DNA of 64,000 nucleotides from Lachnospiraceae bacterium (GTDB lineage: Bacteria > Bacillota > Clostridia > Lachnospirales > Lachnospiraceae), in the NCBI GenBank assembly GCA_910574965.1, contig CAJTDB010000002.1, forward strand, positions 62,001 to 126,000, in the 5' to 3' direction. Made by a program: the position numbers and the translations under genes. Each line of letters opens with the position of its first letter. Position 1 is the first letter of the stretch. The notes under the pieces were generated by a model, which did no database searches, was not told where the DNA came from, and saw only the letters and a program-made list of their open reading frames with translations. Shown here one piece after another: positions 54,404 through 63,183 of this stretch.

Positions 54404-55255
54404 TCACTCCAGATTCAGCCTTGTGGATAAAATACGTTCCGTCAGTATATGATAGACTGCGATCTCCAGCAGGGCAAAGAGCAGAAGATATAAAAGATAA
54501 AAAGTACCAAATGTATCTCCAAGACCATTGGGAGAATAGAGCCAGTAATATACCCAGTCATCCGGCAGCGCCATGGCCATAATCGCGCGGATCAGGTTGG
54601 ATACAACAGAAACCGTAATGGAGATGCCGATATAGGCAACACAGGACCCTACCACCTTATGGGTCTGAAACAGATGCCCTACGGACATAGCCGCATATAC
54701 GTGATAGATGCTCTTGGCCATCCCTACTACAGTCACTACAATAAACAGCATCACATTGAGCCAGAAAATCGGATTCAGATCGATCAGCGAACTGAAAAAA
54801 TATTTCCATGCCATTGCAAGGCTTCGAATCACTTCCTCTGTAGAGCATACAGCCAGTATTACTGCAGCAAAGATTCCCACAACTGCACTGATACAGGCGA
54901 TCAGCGTCGCTGTCAGTGCTTTTGAAACGACCAGCTCCCACGTTTTCACCGGAAGCGTGAACATCAGATAGCCTTCTTCCTTCAAAAGACCATTCCAGAA
55001 TCTCTGAATTACGAACACCACGGTCATAATCAGAAGGCCCATAACCGCCCCGATAAAGAGAATGACCATGACCGCCATCAACATCCCATTACCGGCATTC
55101 ACAATGCTCATACGCCCTATGGGACTGTCCGACCAGGCAACCATCCCCCGAATGGATAAGCTCAGCATAAGCGCAATAATCGGAGCCAGAATCCACATGG
55201 GAATAAATGCCCTGGACAGGGATTTCAGCTCATATTTCATTAATTTCCCCAACAT
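54404..55255 (-). CDS. ABC-2-type transporter permease
   Basis: A 283-residue membrane protein with about six spans (WILAPIIALMLSLSI, MVILFIGAVMGLLIMTVVFVI, ISAVVGIFAAVILAV, VMLFIVVTVVGM, GISITVSVVSNLI, LYLLLFALLEIAVYHI). It probably pairs with the ATPase just upstream. I use the ATG in the TAATG overlap with the ATPase stop, which puts the GGAGG site 9 bases upstream; an ATG two codons earlier is too close. Substrate unknown. Confidence 0.85.
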   Translation of the reverse strand: MLGKLMKYELKSLSRAFIPMWILAPIIALMLSLSIRGMVAWSDSPIGRMSIVNAGNGMLMAVMVILFIGAVMGLLIMTVVFVIQRFWNGLLKEEGYLMFTLPVKTWELVVSKALTATLIACISAVVGIFAAVILAVCSTEEVIRSLAMAWKYFFSSLIDLNPIFWLNVMLFIVVTVVGMAKSIYHVYAAMSVGHLFQTHKVVGSCVAYIGISITVSVVSNLIRAIMAMALPDDWVYYWLYSPNGLGDTFGTFYLLYLLLFALLEIAVYHILTERILSTRLNLE

Positions 55256-55980
55256 TACCATTCACCTCCGCCAAACGGAACCGTCCGGAACACTTCCCGG
55301 AACAGTTCATCTACAGACTTTCCTTCTTTTTCGCGGATATCATCCACCAGCTCCTGGCGGACCACCTGTCCGAACTGAATAAAGAGCACTTCATCCAATA
55401 CCCGCTCCACATCCGAGATCAGATGGGTAGAGATCAGTACCGTCCCCTCAGGATTATAGTTGTTCAGAATCGTCGTCAGAATAAAATCTCTCGCTGCCGG
55501 ATCCACACCGGCAATGGGTTCATCTAAGAGATACAGCTTTGCCTTTCTGCTCATCACAAGAATGAGCTGAACTTTCTCCTTCGTCCCCTTGGACAGTGTC
55601 TTCATACGAAGGTTCTCATCAATCTGAAGCGTCCTGCACATATGATCTGCCTTCTCCCTGTCAAAATCCTGATAAAAGTCTCCGAATAAATCAAACAGAT
55701 CCCGGACTCTCATCCATCCTGCAAAATACGGTTTATCCGGCAGATAACTGATGACCGATTTGGTATAGACCCCCGGCTGCTGCCCGTCTACGAGCACAAG
55801 CCCCCGGTCCGGTGTCAAAAGCCCGTTCAGTATCTTAATCAAGGTCGTTTTCCCGGAACCGTTCGGCCCAAGAAGCCCGACGATCTTTCCGCTTTCCAAC
55901 TGAAGAGAAAGTCCCTGAAGCGCCCTCTGGCTGCCGTAATTCTTCCATACATCCTGACATTGTATCAACATCTGGCCCAT
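55255..55980 (-). CDS. ABC transporter ATP-binding protein
   Basis: A 241-residue ATPase of the YtrB-like group. Walker A GPNGSGKTT near 38, an unusual signature LSKGTKEKVQLIL near 128 in place of LSGGQ, Walker B LYLLDEPIAGVD near 150, and the H-loop STHLI near 185. The LSKG signature is frequent in GntR/YtrA-linked ABC systems. It overlaps the regulator stop by one base and the permease start. Confidence 0.92.
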   Translation of the reverse strand: MGQMLIQCQDVWKNYGSQRALQGLSLQLESGKIVGLLGPNGSGKTTLIKILNGLLTPDRGLVLVDGQQPGVYTKSVISYLPDKPYFAGWMRVRDLFDLFGDFYQDFDREKADHMCRTLQIDENLRMKTLSKGTKEKVQLILVMSRKAKLYLLDEPIAGVDPAARDFILTTILNNYNPEGTVLISTHLISDVERVLDEVLFIQFGQVVRQELVDDIREKEGKSVDELFREVFRTVPFGGGEW

Positions 55981-56339
55981 TATCCATCTCTCCTTTTTAA
56001 CAATTCTAACGCCTGCTCCTTTGTATACCCAAGCTCCGCAGCAGACTCATAAAAATGCCGTATAATGTCTGCCGCCAATGTGGCTCTCATACCTTCCAGC
56101 ACGGCATTGTCTTCCGTTACCGTCCTTCCTGTAGTCCGGTTCGTCACGGTCAGTCCCTCCATATCCAGCCCCGCCAGCGCCCGCTGCATTGTATTGGGAT
56201 TCACGCCTGCCTCCGCCGCCAGCTCTCTGACGCTTGGCAGCCTCTCTCCCGCGCGATACCAGCCGGACAAAATCTTCCTTGTAAGCTGCTCCTGTAGTTG
56301 TATCCATATGGGACGATTGTCATCCAGTTTCCATTCCAT
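55980..56339 (-). CDS. YtrA-type GntR-family repressor
   Basis: A 119-residue regulator with the GntR winged helix (PIWIQLQEQLTRKILSGWY, RLPSVRELAAEAGVNPNTMQRAL) and a short helical tail typical of the YtrA subfamily, with no effector domain. First gene of regulator-ATPase-permease. A perfect palindrome just downstream of its -10 box is the probable self-operator. Confidence 0.92.
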   Translation of the reverse strand: MEWKLDDNRPIWIQLQEQLTRKILSGWYRAGERLPSVRELAAEAGVNPNTMQRALAGLDMEGLTVTNRTTGRTVTEDNAVLEGMRATLAADIIRHFYESAAELGYTKEQALELLKRRDG

Positions 56340-56364
56340 CTGCTCACTCCTTTCATCTGTATCG

Positions 56365-56386
56365 TTGTATTACTTATTTAATACAA
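56365..56386. promoter_or_regulatory. Probable GntR (YtrA-type) operator
   Basis: Perfect palindrome TTGTATTA-N6-TAATACAA that begins at the last base of the -10 box and covers the transcription start, so binding should block initiation. Confidence 0.7.
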
Positions 56387-56414
56387 TAATATAACTATGT
56401 ATCCGCTTTGTCAA
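56386..56414 (-). promoter_or_regulatory. Promoter of the GntR-ABC operon
   Basis: Minus-strand TTGACA (56414-56409), 17-base spacer, TATTAT (56391-56386). Confidence 0.8.
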
Positions 56415-56447
56415 CCCCTTTTTCGGTTTTTTTTACAAAACAGCAGC

Positions 56448-56482
56448 AAAAAGAGGGCGCCGGACTGTTTCCCGACACCCTC
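56448..56482 (-). terminator. Terminator of the kinase/binding-protein operon
   Basis: GAGGGTGTCGG pairs imperfectly with CCGGCGCCCTC and is followed by TTTTT on the minus strand, right after the binding-protein stop codon. Confidence 0.78.
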
Positions 56483-56490
56483 CCGCATAT

Positions 56491-57789
56491 TTAAAGCTCT
56501 TCCTGCAGTCTGTCAAATTCCGCCATACATGCATCTACCGATGCGCCGTTCAGCAGTTCTCTTACGATCCGGCAGGTATTTCCCCACTGTTCCAGTTCCA
56601 TGCCTGCATTTGAACCCAGTACAAAAATGTTTTCGTTGAACCGGTCCCGCAGCGGTTTTAAAGCGTCAATGCAGTCCACATTGACATTGACCGACGGGGA
56701 GATCACCTTGTTGACTTCCGAATACATCTGCAAAGATTCGTCCGAAGTCATGATATTCAGCACTTCCATGGCTTCCTCCCGATGTACCGCATCCTCGCCG
56801 ATGCTGTATCCGGTCATGGGAACCACAGGCATGGGACCGTACTCGCTTGGAAATCCAATCACCTGCATATGAAAATCCGGATTGCCGTAGGCAGTCTCCG
56901 AATTAGCCGCACCCCAGTAGGCCATGACAATGGGCGTCTTCTGTGCCAGAAAATCCGGCCCTTCTCCTTCGATTGCCTCGTAAGTGTACGCCTTTTCGGC
57001 ATCAATGTAGCCTTTGTCAATCATTTCTTTCAGATACTCAAATCCAGGACGCATATAATCGCTGTATTTCGCTTCTTTATTGTTGAGCGCTTCGATCTGG
57101 GCCTCTGTATTGCCTCCATTATACAGCTCAGCGTAAGCCTGCGCCAAAACGATCGTCTCCAGCCACCAGCGGTTCGCCCCTATGGGCGTCTCGATTCCGT
57201 TTTCTTTCAATACCCTGCAGCATTCCATCAGATCTTCCGGCTTTTCGGGCAGTTCCAGGTCATACCGGTCAAACATGTCTTTGTTGATAAACAGGCCGTA
57301 GACTACCACTTCCTGCGGGACAGCCACCAGCTTTCCGTCAATCGTATTGGCAGCCTTTACCACCTCTCTTAAATTGTCAACATTGTCAAGGCCGGAGAGA
57401 TCCGCAAGCTTTCCTTCTTCCCCCAGCACTTTGACCGTATCCGGATTCAAAAGGTACAGATCATCCATGTTATTTCTTGCACGGTCCAGTGTCACATCGT
57501 CGTAAGTTTTTTCCTGATAATTTTCCGCCGTATAGGTCCGATATTCCACGGTCAGATTCAGTTCTTCTTCCGCCTTTATGATGGTCAGATCGGCCGCACT
57601 CCTGGCCAGGTTTTTCATATCCGGTTTGGATTTTTCCATAGGGCCGAACAGATAAACGGTCTTTTTTTCTTCTTCCTGGTCACTGACCAGATTCATGTCC
57701 TTTGGCCCCTTCTGCCCGCAGGCAGTTATCCCTAACAGTATCGTCCCTGTCAGCAGCAGTGCGGCTGCTCTTCTCATCCTTTCCTTCAT
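56491..57789 (-). CDS. Extracellular solute-binding lipoprotein (family 1)
   Basis: A 432-residue lipoprotein: signal peptide with lipobox GITAC, acylated Cys24. The body resembles sugar-type family 1 solute-binding proteins (DLYLLNPDTVKVLGEEGKLADLS near 120, VVYGLFINKDMFDRYDLELP near 165, VPMTGYSIGEDAVHREEAMEVLN near 325). Its start overlaps the hybrid kinase stop (ATGA) and no permease or ATPase gene is present, so it more likely feeds ligand information to the kinase than imports a solute. Confidence 0.87.
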   Translation of the reverse strand: MKERMRRAAALLLTGTILLGITACGQKGPKDMNLVSDQEEEKKTVYLFGPMEKSKPDMKNLARSAADLTIIKAEEELNLTVEYRTYTAENYQEKTYDDVTLDRARNNMDDLYLLNPDTVKVLGEEGKLADLSGLDNVDNLREVVKAANTIDGKLVAVPQEVVVYGLFINKDMFDRYDLELPEKPEDLMECCRVLKENGIETPIGANRWWLETIVLAQAYAELYNGGNTEAQIEALNNKEAKYSDYMRPGFEYLKEMIDKGYIDAEKAYTYEAIEGEGPDFLAQKTPIVMAYWGAANSETAYGNPDFHMQVIGFPSEYGPMPVVPMTGYSIGEDAVHREEAMEVLNIMTSDESLQMYSEVNKVISPSVNVNVDCIDALKPLRDRFNENIFVLGSNAGMELEQWGNTCRIVRELLNGASVDACMAEFDRLQEEL

Positions 57790-60377
57790 TTCCCCTTCAC
57801 CTTTTCTTTTAATAACTGCAGCAGCGTTTTCCGCAGCTCATCCATATTGATAGGCTTCGCAATGTGTGCATTCATCCCCGCATCCATAGCATCCTTTACA
57901 TCTTCCGCAAAAGCATTGGCCGTCATGGCAATGATCGGTATGGTCTTTGCCTCCGGATGCGCAGAACTCCGGATCATTCTTGTAGCCTCATAACCGTTCA
58001 TAACCGGCATCTGCACATCCATCAGCACCGCATCAAAGCTTCCTGCTTCAGACGCAGCAAAGTGTTCTGCTGTAAGCTGTCCATTAACCATGATCTCACA
58101 AGTAGCACCCTCAATATCCAGAAGTTCCAGAAGAATCTCCCCGTTGATCTCATTGTCTTCTGCCACAAGAAAATGCCGTCCTTCCAAACCGTGTTCTTCC
58201 TCTTTTGACTCTTTTGGCTGCTGGATTCCTCTGGCCGAATACACTTCCGACAGCTTCTCCTTCAAAGAAGATACAAAGAAGGGCCTGGGCAGAAAGCCGT
58301 CAATCCCTGCCTGGTGCGCCCGTTCTTCTGTCTCCTCCCAGTCGTCTGCTGACAAAAGACAGACAGAACACCCCTTTGGCTGTTCCTCCTGCAGTCGCTC
58401 TGCTGTCCGGATCCCGTCCACATGAGGCAGATCCTGATCCAAAAGGATCAGGTCGTAGAACCTGCCCTGTTCCTTTTGTTCACGAACCTTCCGAAGTCCC
58501 TCTTCACTGTCAGATGCCGTATCCACCTGTACACCTGCAGCTTCCATACGCAGTTGGATGTCCCGGCGGATCTCTTCTTCATCGTCCACTGCCAGCATCC
58601 GAAAAACACCGCTGTCCCGGAAAAAGCGCTCTTCTTTCTCCTTTGCAATCTGAAGTTCCAGTTCCACTGAAAAAAGACTTCCCCGATCCACCTGGCTCTT
58701 TACATCTATCGTACCGCCCATAAGTTCCACGATATTTTTTGTAATGGCCATCCCAAGACCGGTTCCCTGTACCTTGTTGGTCGTACTGTTCTCCGCCCTG
58801 GTAAATGCGTCAAAGATGACTTCCAGATATTCCGGAGTCATACCATATCCGTTGTCCTCCACCTCGATGCGGATGCGCTCGTGCTGTTCTTTTTCCGCTT
58901 CCAGTCCGATCATGCGGAACCAGATGCTCCCGCCTTCTTTTGTATATTTGACCGCATTGGACAGCAGATTGATAAGGATCTGGTTCAGCCGGGTCTCGTC
59001 GCCGAACAGATGTTCATGCCGGATTCCCGTCACCGTCACATCAAAGCTCTGCCCCTTCGCCTTTGCAGCCGGACGAATGATGGCGTCCACAGAAGCAACC
59101 ATATTTCCAAGAGAAAACTTTCCCATAGTAAGCACTACTTTGCCGCTCTCGATCTTGGACACGTCTAAAACGTCATTGATCAGACTTAAAAGATGCTGGC
59201 CGGACACCATGATCTTCTTTGTATATTCCCTGACTTTTCCCGCCTGATCCGCATTTCTTTCCAGTAACTTGGCAAATCCCAGGATCGCATTCATAGGCGT
59301 ACGGATATCATGAGACATATTGGACAGAAATGTTGTCTTGGAATTGTTGGCAATCTGTGCCTCCTGCAGTGCTTTTGACAACTGCCGGTTGTGTATTTCC
59401 CGCTCCTCCGCCTGTTCCTTTCGGATCCTTCGCTTCTGTCTTTCACTGAAGGAAAACAGCAGGCAGCACAAAAAGAAGGTCAGCAGCATCACTGCCACGA
59501 CAATAAAAATATTCTGATTTACCGCACTGCTCTCCTTTTGAATAGCCTGTACCGGCACATATCCGATCAGATAGGAAGTCCCGTTTCCAAGCGCCCACAT
59601 ATAGATCAGCGCATCTTTGCTCTGCACCTTGTGATAGAACATCACATTGCCCCTGGAAGCAATATTATTTGACAGCATGGCACGGATATCCTCTTCCACA
59701 ATCTGATTGGCGCGGCAGAAATCCTCCAGATTCAGATGCCCTGCGTCCCGCTCTCCCATTCCTTTCGGCTTTAGCACAAACCGCTGGCTTACGGTATCCA
59801 TAATATAGAGCGTCGCATTGGCATTATAGAAATTATCCGGAAGTGCATCGTCAAAGAAATCATAAATATACTCAATATAAAGGGTCCCGATCTCCCCGTC
59901 GTCGTTTTCCACCGGACATTTCATCGTATACGCCCAGGTTCCCATACTGTTCAGATAGGCCTGAGAGATGGGCAGGCCTTCCACCGTCTCCCCGGCAGAA
60001 AAGTCCAGCCCTTCCTCCGTGAATACTTCTCCTGTGTTGGAGAACCCCTCCGATGCTCCTGCCCGGATCCATGATATCCGGACCATCGTTCTGCTTCTGT
60101 CATAGATGAGGATGTATTCCTCCGGATCATCGGATATGGACAGTTCCTTTGCCATGAGCTTCTGATGCTCTGCTTCTAACTGAAGAATCGTCTCGATCGT
60201 ACCTCCGATCAGATTCAGGCTCTCACTCAGATTGTCAATGGCCGACCTGGACATTTCTGCTGTAATCCTTCTGGACGCCGCAAACACCACTGCTGCCAGT
60301 ATACCAAAAAACAACAAAATCGAGGTAATCAGTACTTTTCCTCTGTCAGTCCCTTTTTTCTTCTTTTCTTTCTCCAT
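57786..60377 (-). CDS. Hybrid sensor histidine kinase with two receiver domains
   Basis: An 863-residue membrane kinase. Span 1 near residues 13-33, extracytoplasmic sensor of about 250 residues (Cache-like), span 2 near 290-312, a coiled linker, the phosphoacceptor SNMSHDIRTPMNAI near 350, an ATPase domain (NLLSNAVKYTKEGG, VEDNGYGM, GTGLGMAITK), receiver 1 with LILLDQDLPHVDG near 645, and receiver 2 with AVLMDVQMPVMNG near 785. Receiver 1 lacks the usual second acidic context but keeps Asp. There is no output domain or histidine phosphotransfer domain. ATG 60377 is chosen; TTG 60392 is possible; neither has a good ribosome binding site. Confidence 0.88.
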   Translation of the reverse strand: MEKEKKKKGTDRGKVLITSILLFFGILAAVVFAASRRITAEMSRSAIDNLSESLNLIGGTIETILQLEAEHQKLMAKELSISDDPEEYILIYDRSRTMVRISWIRAGASEGFSNTGEVFTEEGLDFSAGETVEGLPISQAYLNSMGTWAYTMKCPVENDDGEIGTLYIEYIYDFFDDALPDNFYNANATLYIMDTVSQRFVLKPKGMGERDAGHLNLEDFCRANQIVEEDIRAMLSNNIASRGNVMFYHKVQSKDALIYMWALGNGTSYLIGYVPVQAIQKESSAVNQNIFIVVAVMLLTFFLCCLLFSFSERQKRRIRKEQAEEREIHNRQLSKALQEAQIANNSKTTFLSNMSHDIRTPMNAILGFAKLLERNADQAGKVREYTKKIMVSGQHLLSLINDVLDVSKIESGKVVLTMGKFSLGNMVASVDAIIRPAAKAKGQSFDVTVTGIRHEHLFGDETRLNQILINLLSNAVKYTKEGGSIWFRMIGLEAEKEQHERIRIEVEDNGYGMTPEYLEVIFDAFTRAENSTTNKVQGTGLGMAITKNIVELMGGTIDVKSQVDRGSLFSVELELQIAKEKEERFFRDSGVFRMLAVDDEEEIRRDIQLRMEAAGVQVDTASDSEEGLRKVREQKEQGRFYDLILLDQDLPHVDGIRTAERLQEEQPKGCSVCLLSADDWEETEERAHQAGIDGFLPRPFFVSSLKEKLSEVYSARGIQQPKESKEEEHGLEGRHFLVAEDNEINGEILLELLDIEGATCEIMVNGQLTAEHFAASEAGSFDAVLMDVQMPVMNGYEATRMIRSSAHPEAKTIPIIAMTANAFAEDVKDAMDAGMNAHIAKPINMDELRKTLLQLLKEKVKGK

Positions 60378-60423
60378 TACATTTTTTACCAAATTTTACA
60401 ATACCACAGTTTCTCTATACTAT

Positions 60424-60452
60424 ATTATAATCGAAAATGTACAGATCGACAA
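60424..60452 (-). promoter_or_regulatory. Promoter of the kinase/binding-protein operon
   Basis: Minus-strand TTGTCG (60452-60447), 17-base spacer, TATAAT (60429-60424). Confidence 0.7.
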
Positions 60453-60457
60453 TCCAT

Positions 60458-60592
60458 TTATCTCTTTTTGCAGTTTCTGCAGTCCCGGCAGCATCCGCCG
60501 CATAACTCTCCTTTTCGAATACTTTTATATTTTTTCCAAACTACCCAGATACTGTACCCGGCTATCACCCCTGTGATCAAAATGCCAGCCAT
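60458..60592 (-). CDS. FeoB-associated Cys-rich small membrane protein
   Basis: A 44-residue protein beginning MAGILITGVIAGYSIWVVWK (one membrane span) with a cytosolic Cys-rich tail LCGGCCRDCRNCKKR. This matches the FeoB-associated Cys-rich family found right after feoB. AAGGGGA precedes the ATG, 15 bases after the feoB stop. It probably assists ferrous iron transport; mechanism unknown. The stop lies within the next promoter region. Confidence 0.85.
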   Translation of the reverse strand: MAGILITGVIAGYSIWVVWKKYKSIRKGELCGGCCRDCRNCKKR

Positions 60593-60607
60593 ATCTTCCC
60601 CTTTCTT

Positions 60608-62665
60608 TTATAAGAACATCGACCCGATCCGGAACACCAGAAATGCCATAACCCATGCCGTCACCAACTGAAAGGCTGCCATAGCCCCTGTCCATTTCCA
60701 GCTTCCGGTTTCTCTTTTGATGGTGGCTACTGCTGCCATACAAGGTACATAGAGCAGGCAGAATACCATCAGTGCATAGGCATTTGCGGCCCCAAAACCC
60801 ATACTTCCAAGCAGTGCGGACAGATTTGCCATACCGGTCTGCGTTGTCACATTGCCGATGCCGAAGAGAACCGAGCAGCTAGACACCACCACTTCCTTGG
60901 CAGCGATTCCGGAGATCAGTGCCAGTATGATCTGCCAGTAGCCAAGTCCCGCCGGTGCGAACACCGGTACCAGCATCTTTCCGATGGCTGCTCCAAAGCT
61001 CTGGTCCATATCCGAAGTAAATCCATGAACTCCGAAATTCATCACCGCCCACATAAGGATGGACGCCACAAAGATCGTTGTTCCGGCCTTGGACAAATAG
61101 TCCTTCACCTTTTCCGACACATAGATATAGATCGTATGCGCATTGGGCGTCTTATATTCGGGCAGCTCGATAAGCAGCATATTTGTTTCTTTTCCCTTAT
61201 CTGCAAGCTTTATCACGTAGGCGGACAAGATGGCCATAGCCAGTCCGAGTACATACATGGAAAATGCCGCCAGCATGGCCATATCTCCGAAAAACAGTTC
61301 TGAAAACATCACATAAATCGGAAGTCTGGCACTGCAGGACATAAAGGGCGTAATCAGGATTGTCTTCAGCCGGTCTCTGGGGTTTTCCAGCACTCTGGAT
61401 GCCATAACCGCCGGCACCGTGCAGCCAAAGCCAAGGAGCATGGGCAGAAACGCCCGTCCGGACAGCCCGATCCTGCCCATGATACCGTCCATCACATAAG
61501 CGACTCTGGACATGTACCCGCTGTCCTCCAGAAAAGCAAGGGCCAAGAAAAGGATGAAAATGTTGGGCAGAAAGGTCAGTATCCCGCCTACCCCGGCAAT
61601 GATGCCGTTGGTAATCAGCGAAATCAGCATCTCACCCGCTCCGACGGCACTAAGGACAGCGGCTGCCTGCTCTGTCATCCATTCCAGCGCCACTTCAAAA
61701 TATCCCTTCAGCCAGTCTCCCACCGTAAAGGTCAGGAAGAACACCAGTCCCATAATCAGCAGAAATACCGGCAGGCCAAATACCGGATGCGTCAGAATGC
61801 GGTCCGTCCGGTCCGTAGATTCTGCCTTTTTTGTCCGGTTCGCCACGCATTCTGCCATGATCTCCTCGATAAAACCGAACTTCTGATTGATGATCTCCTT
61901 TTCATAATCCTGATCCAGAATATCGGAGAAATCCAGCGGATACCGCTCTCTAATCTCCTGGTCATTTTCCAGAATCTTAATGGCATACCACCGGAGATGG
62001 TCAAGCTCCGGATATGCGTTTTTGAGCCGTTCTCCAATCTCATCGATCTTGTCCTCAATCTCATCGGTATATACCATGGCATAATATTTGTGATGCTCTT
62101 CCACGTCTTTATGCCGGCTGGTTTCCAGATCGTGATGGTGAATGATCTTCTCTCCCTGGGCCTTGTCCTGGTGATGGGCCACGGTATGAATCAGAATCTC
62201 CAACCCGGTCCTGCGTCTGGCCGATACCGGCACACAGGGGATTCCCAGCATTTCCGGCAGACGGTGAAGATCGATTTCCATTCCCCGCTCCTGGACAATG
62301 TCCATCATGTTCAGTGCCAGCACTACCGGCTTCCCAAGTTCTATCAACTGCAGCGTCAGATACAAGTTCCGCTCCAGCGCTGACGCATCTGCCACGTCCA
62401 CGATCACATCCACATCGTCGCTTAATATATACTGTCTTGTGACCGTCTCTTCCATCGTGTAGGATGTCAGACTGTATGTTCCCGGCAGATCGACCAGACG
62501 ATAGGTCTCGTCATGCAGCCGCATGGCCCCTTCTTTTTTCTCCACGGTAACGCCCGGCCAGTTGGCCACCTTCAGATTCGCCCCTGTATAAGCGTTGAAA
62601 AGTGTTGTTTTTCCGCAGTTGGGATTCCCCACAAATCCAATGGTCAGTTCTTTTGTGCTGTTCAT
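60608..62665 (-). CDS. feoB: Ferrous iron transporter FeoB
   Basis: A 685-residue iron transporter. The N-terminal G domain has G1 GNPNCGKTT near 13, G3 DLPGTYSLT near 58 and a G4-like NMMD near 118. A His-rich spacer (HHQDKAQGEKIIHHHDLETSRH near 165-185) follows, then about eight to ten membrane spans with the gate motifs GFGCTVPAVMASR near 425 and SGIAAKEVVVSS near 595. It imports Fe(II). It overlaps feoA by 4 bases and is followed by the small Cys-rich partner. Confidence 0.95.
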   Translation of the reverse strand: MNSTKELTIGFVGNPNCGKTTLFNAYTGANLKVANWPGVTVEKKEGAMRLHDETYRLVDLPGTYSLTSYTMEETVTRQYILSDDVDVIVDVADASALERNLYLTLQLIELGKPVVLALNMMDIVQERGMEIDLHRLPEMLGIPCVPVSARRRTGLEILIHTVAHHQDKAQGEKIIHHHDLETSRHKDVEEHHKYYAMVYTDEIEDKIDEIGERLKNAYPELDHLRWYAIKILENDQEIRERYPLDFSDILDQDYEKEIINQKFGFIEEIMAECVANRTKKAESTDRTDRILTHPVFGLPVFLLIMGLVFFLTFTVGDWLKGYFEVALEWMTEQAAAVLSAVGAGEMLISLITNGIIAGVGGILTFLPNIFILFLALAFLEDSGYMSRVAYVMDGIMGRIGLSGRAFLPMLLGFGCTVPAVMASRVLENPRDRLKTILITPFMSCSARLPIYVMFSELFFGDMAMLAAFSMYVLGLAMAILSAYVIKLADKGKETNMLLIELPEYKTPNAHTIYIYVSEKVKDYLSKAGTTIFVASILMWAVMNFGVHGFTSDMDQSFGAAIGKMLVPVFAPAGLGYWQIILALISGIAAKEVVVSSCSVLFGIGNVTTQTGMANLSALLGSMGFGAANAYALMVFCLLYVPCMAAVATIKRETGSWKWTGAMAAFQLVTAWVMAFLVFRIGSMFL

Positions 62666-62883
62666 GCCTCTTTCACCTCAATGCTTTTCGTGATGCTCTC
62701 TCCTACCGCGAATCGGGTCCCCCGTATCTTAATAATCATGGCCCCCCGCTTTTTCCGGTTCACCACGGTAATCTTCGTACCCTCTAACATTCCAAGCACT
62801 TCCAGTCTCCGCTCCGTCTGCAGCGGAAGGTCCATATGCACGACCTGAAGCGTACTTCCCTTTTGTCCTTCGTATAATCTCAT
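62662..62883 (-). CDS. feoA: FeoA, ferrous iron transport accessory protein
   Basis: A 73-residue SH3-like protein (RRLEVLGMLEGTKITVV, AVGESITKSIEV) that binds the FeoB G domain and supports transport. First gene of feoA-feoB-Cys-rich protein, overlapping feoB by ATGA. GGAGG site. The leader carries a hairpin with a T-run. Confidence 0.92.
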   Translation of the reverse strand: MRLYEGQKGSTLQVVHMDLPLQTERRLEVLGMLEGTKITVVNRKKRGAMIIKIRGTRFAVGESITKSIEVKEA

Positions 62884-62901
62884 CCCAGACCTCCGTCTCT
62901 C

Positions 62902-62936
62902 AAAAAACTGCCTGCTCCGGCACTGCCGCCGGCAGT
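62902..62936 (-). terminator. Possible attenuator in the feoA leader
   Basis: On the minus strand ACTGCC (62936-62931) can pair with GGCAGT at 62927-62922, or with GGCAGT at 62912-62907, which is followed by TTTTT. The second pairing makes a terminator-like hairpin ending 24 bases before the feoA ATG. Confidence 0.45.
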
Positions 62937-62983
62937 CTGCTCCGAAACAGACAGATTCTGTCTTTTTCCTTATTTTACAACGC

Positions 62984-63001
62984 CTGTACCCTTTTGTACA
63001 G
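62984..63001. promoter_or_regulatory. Palindrome upstream of feoA
   Basis: CTGTAC-N6-GTACAG is a perfect inverted repeat about 100 bases before feoA, flanked by a second small one (AGACAGA/TCTGTCT near 62949-62963). It may be an operator for an iron regulator; it does not match a classical Fur box by eye. Confidence 0.35.
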
Positions 63002-63080
63002 CCTTTCCAGCATTATCATAGTACCAAATCCCTTTCCCTTTTGCAAGAAAAAGCAAAACACTTAACCGCCCTGGGGTCCG

Positions 63081-63161
63081 CCGCATACAAAGATTCCCTC
63101 CGAAGCTCTCCCGCCTTAAACACGGGAAAGGACCGGAAGGAATCTTTGGCTGCGGCAGGCG
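63081..63161. repeat. Inverted pair of a dispersed element
   Basis: The segment 63081-63102 (reverse complement CGGAGGGAATCTTTG...) and 63134-63155 (CGGAAGGAATCTTTG...) match at 19 of 22 positions as inverted copies, making a hairpin with a 31-base loop. The right copy extends as GCAGGCG like the copy at 14.2 kb. It lies between the spoIIIAH end and the feoA leader and may terminate spoIIIA transcription. Confidence 0.6.
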
Positions 63162-63183
63162 CTCGTTTTCTCAGACCAACACG

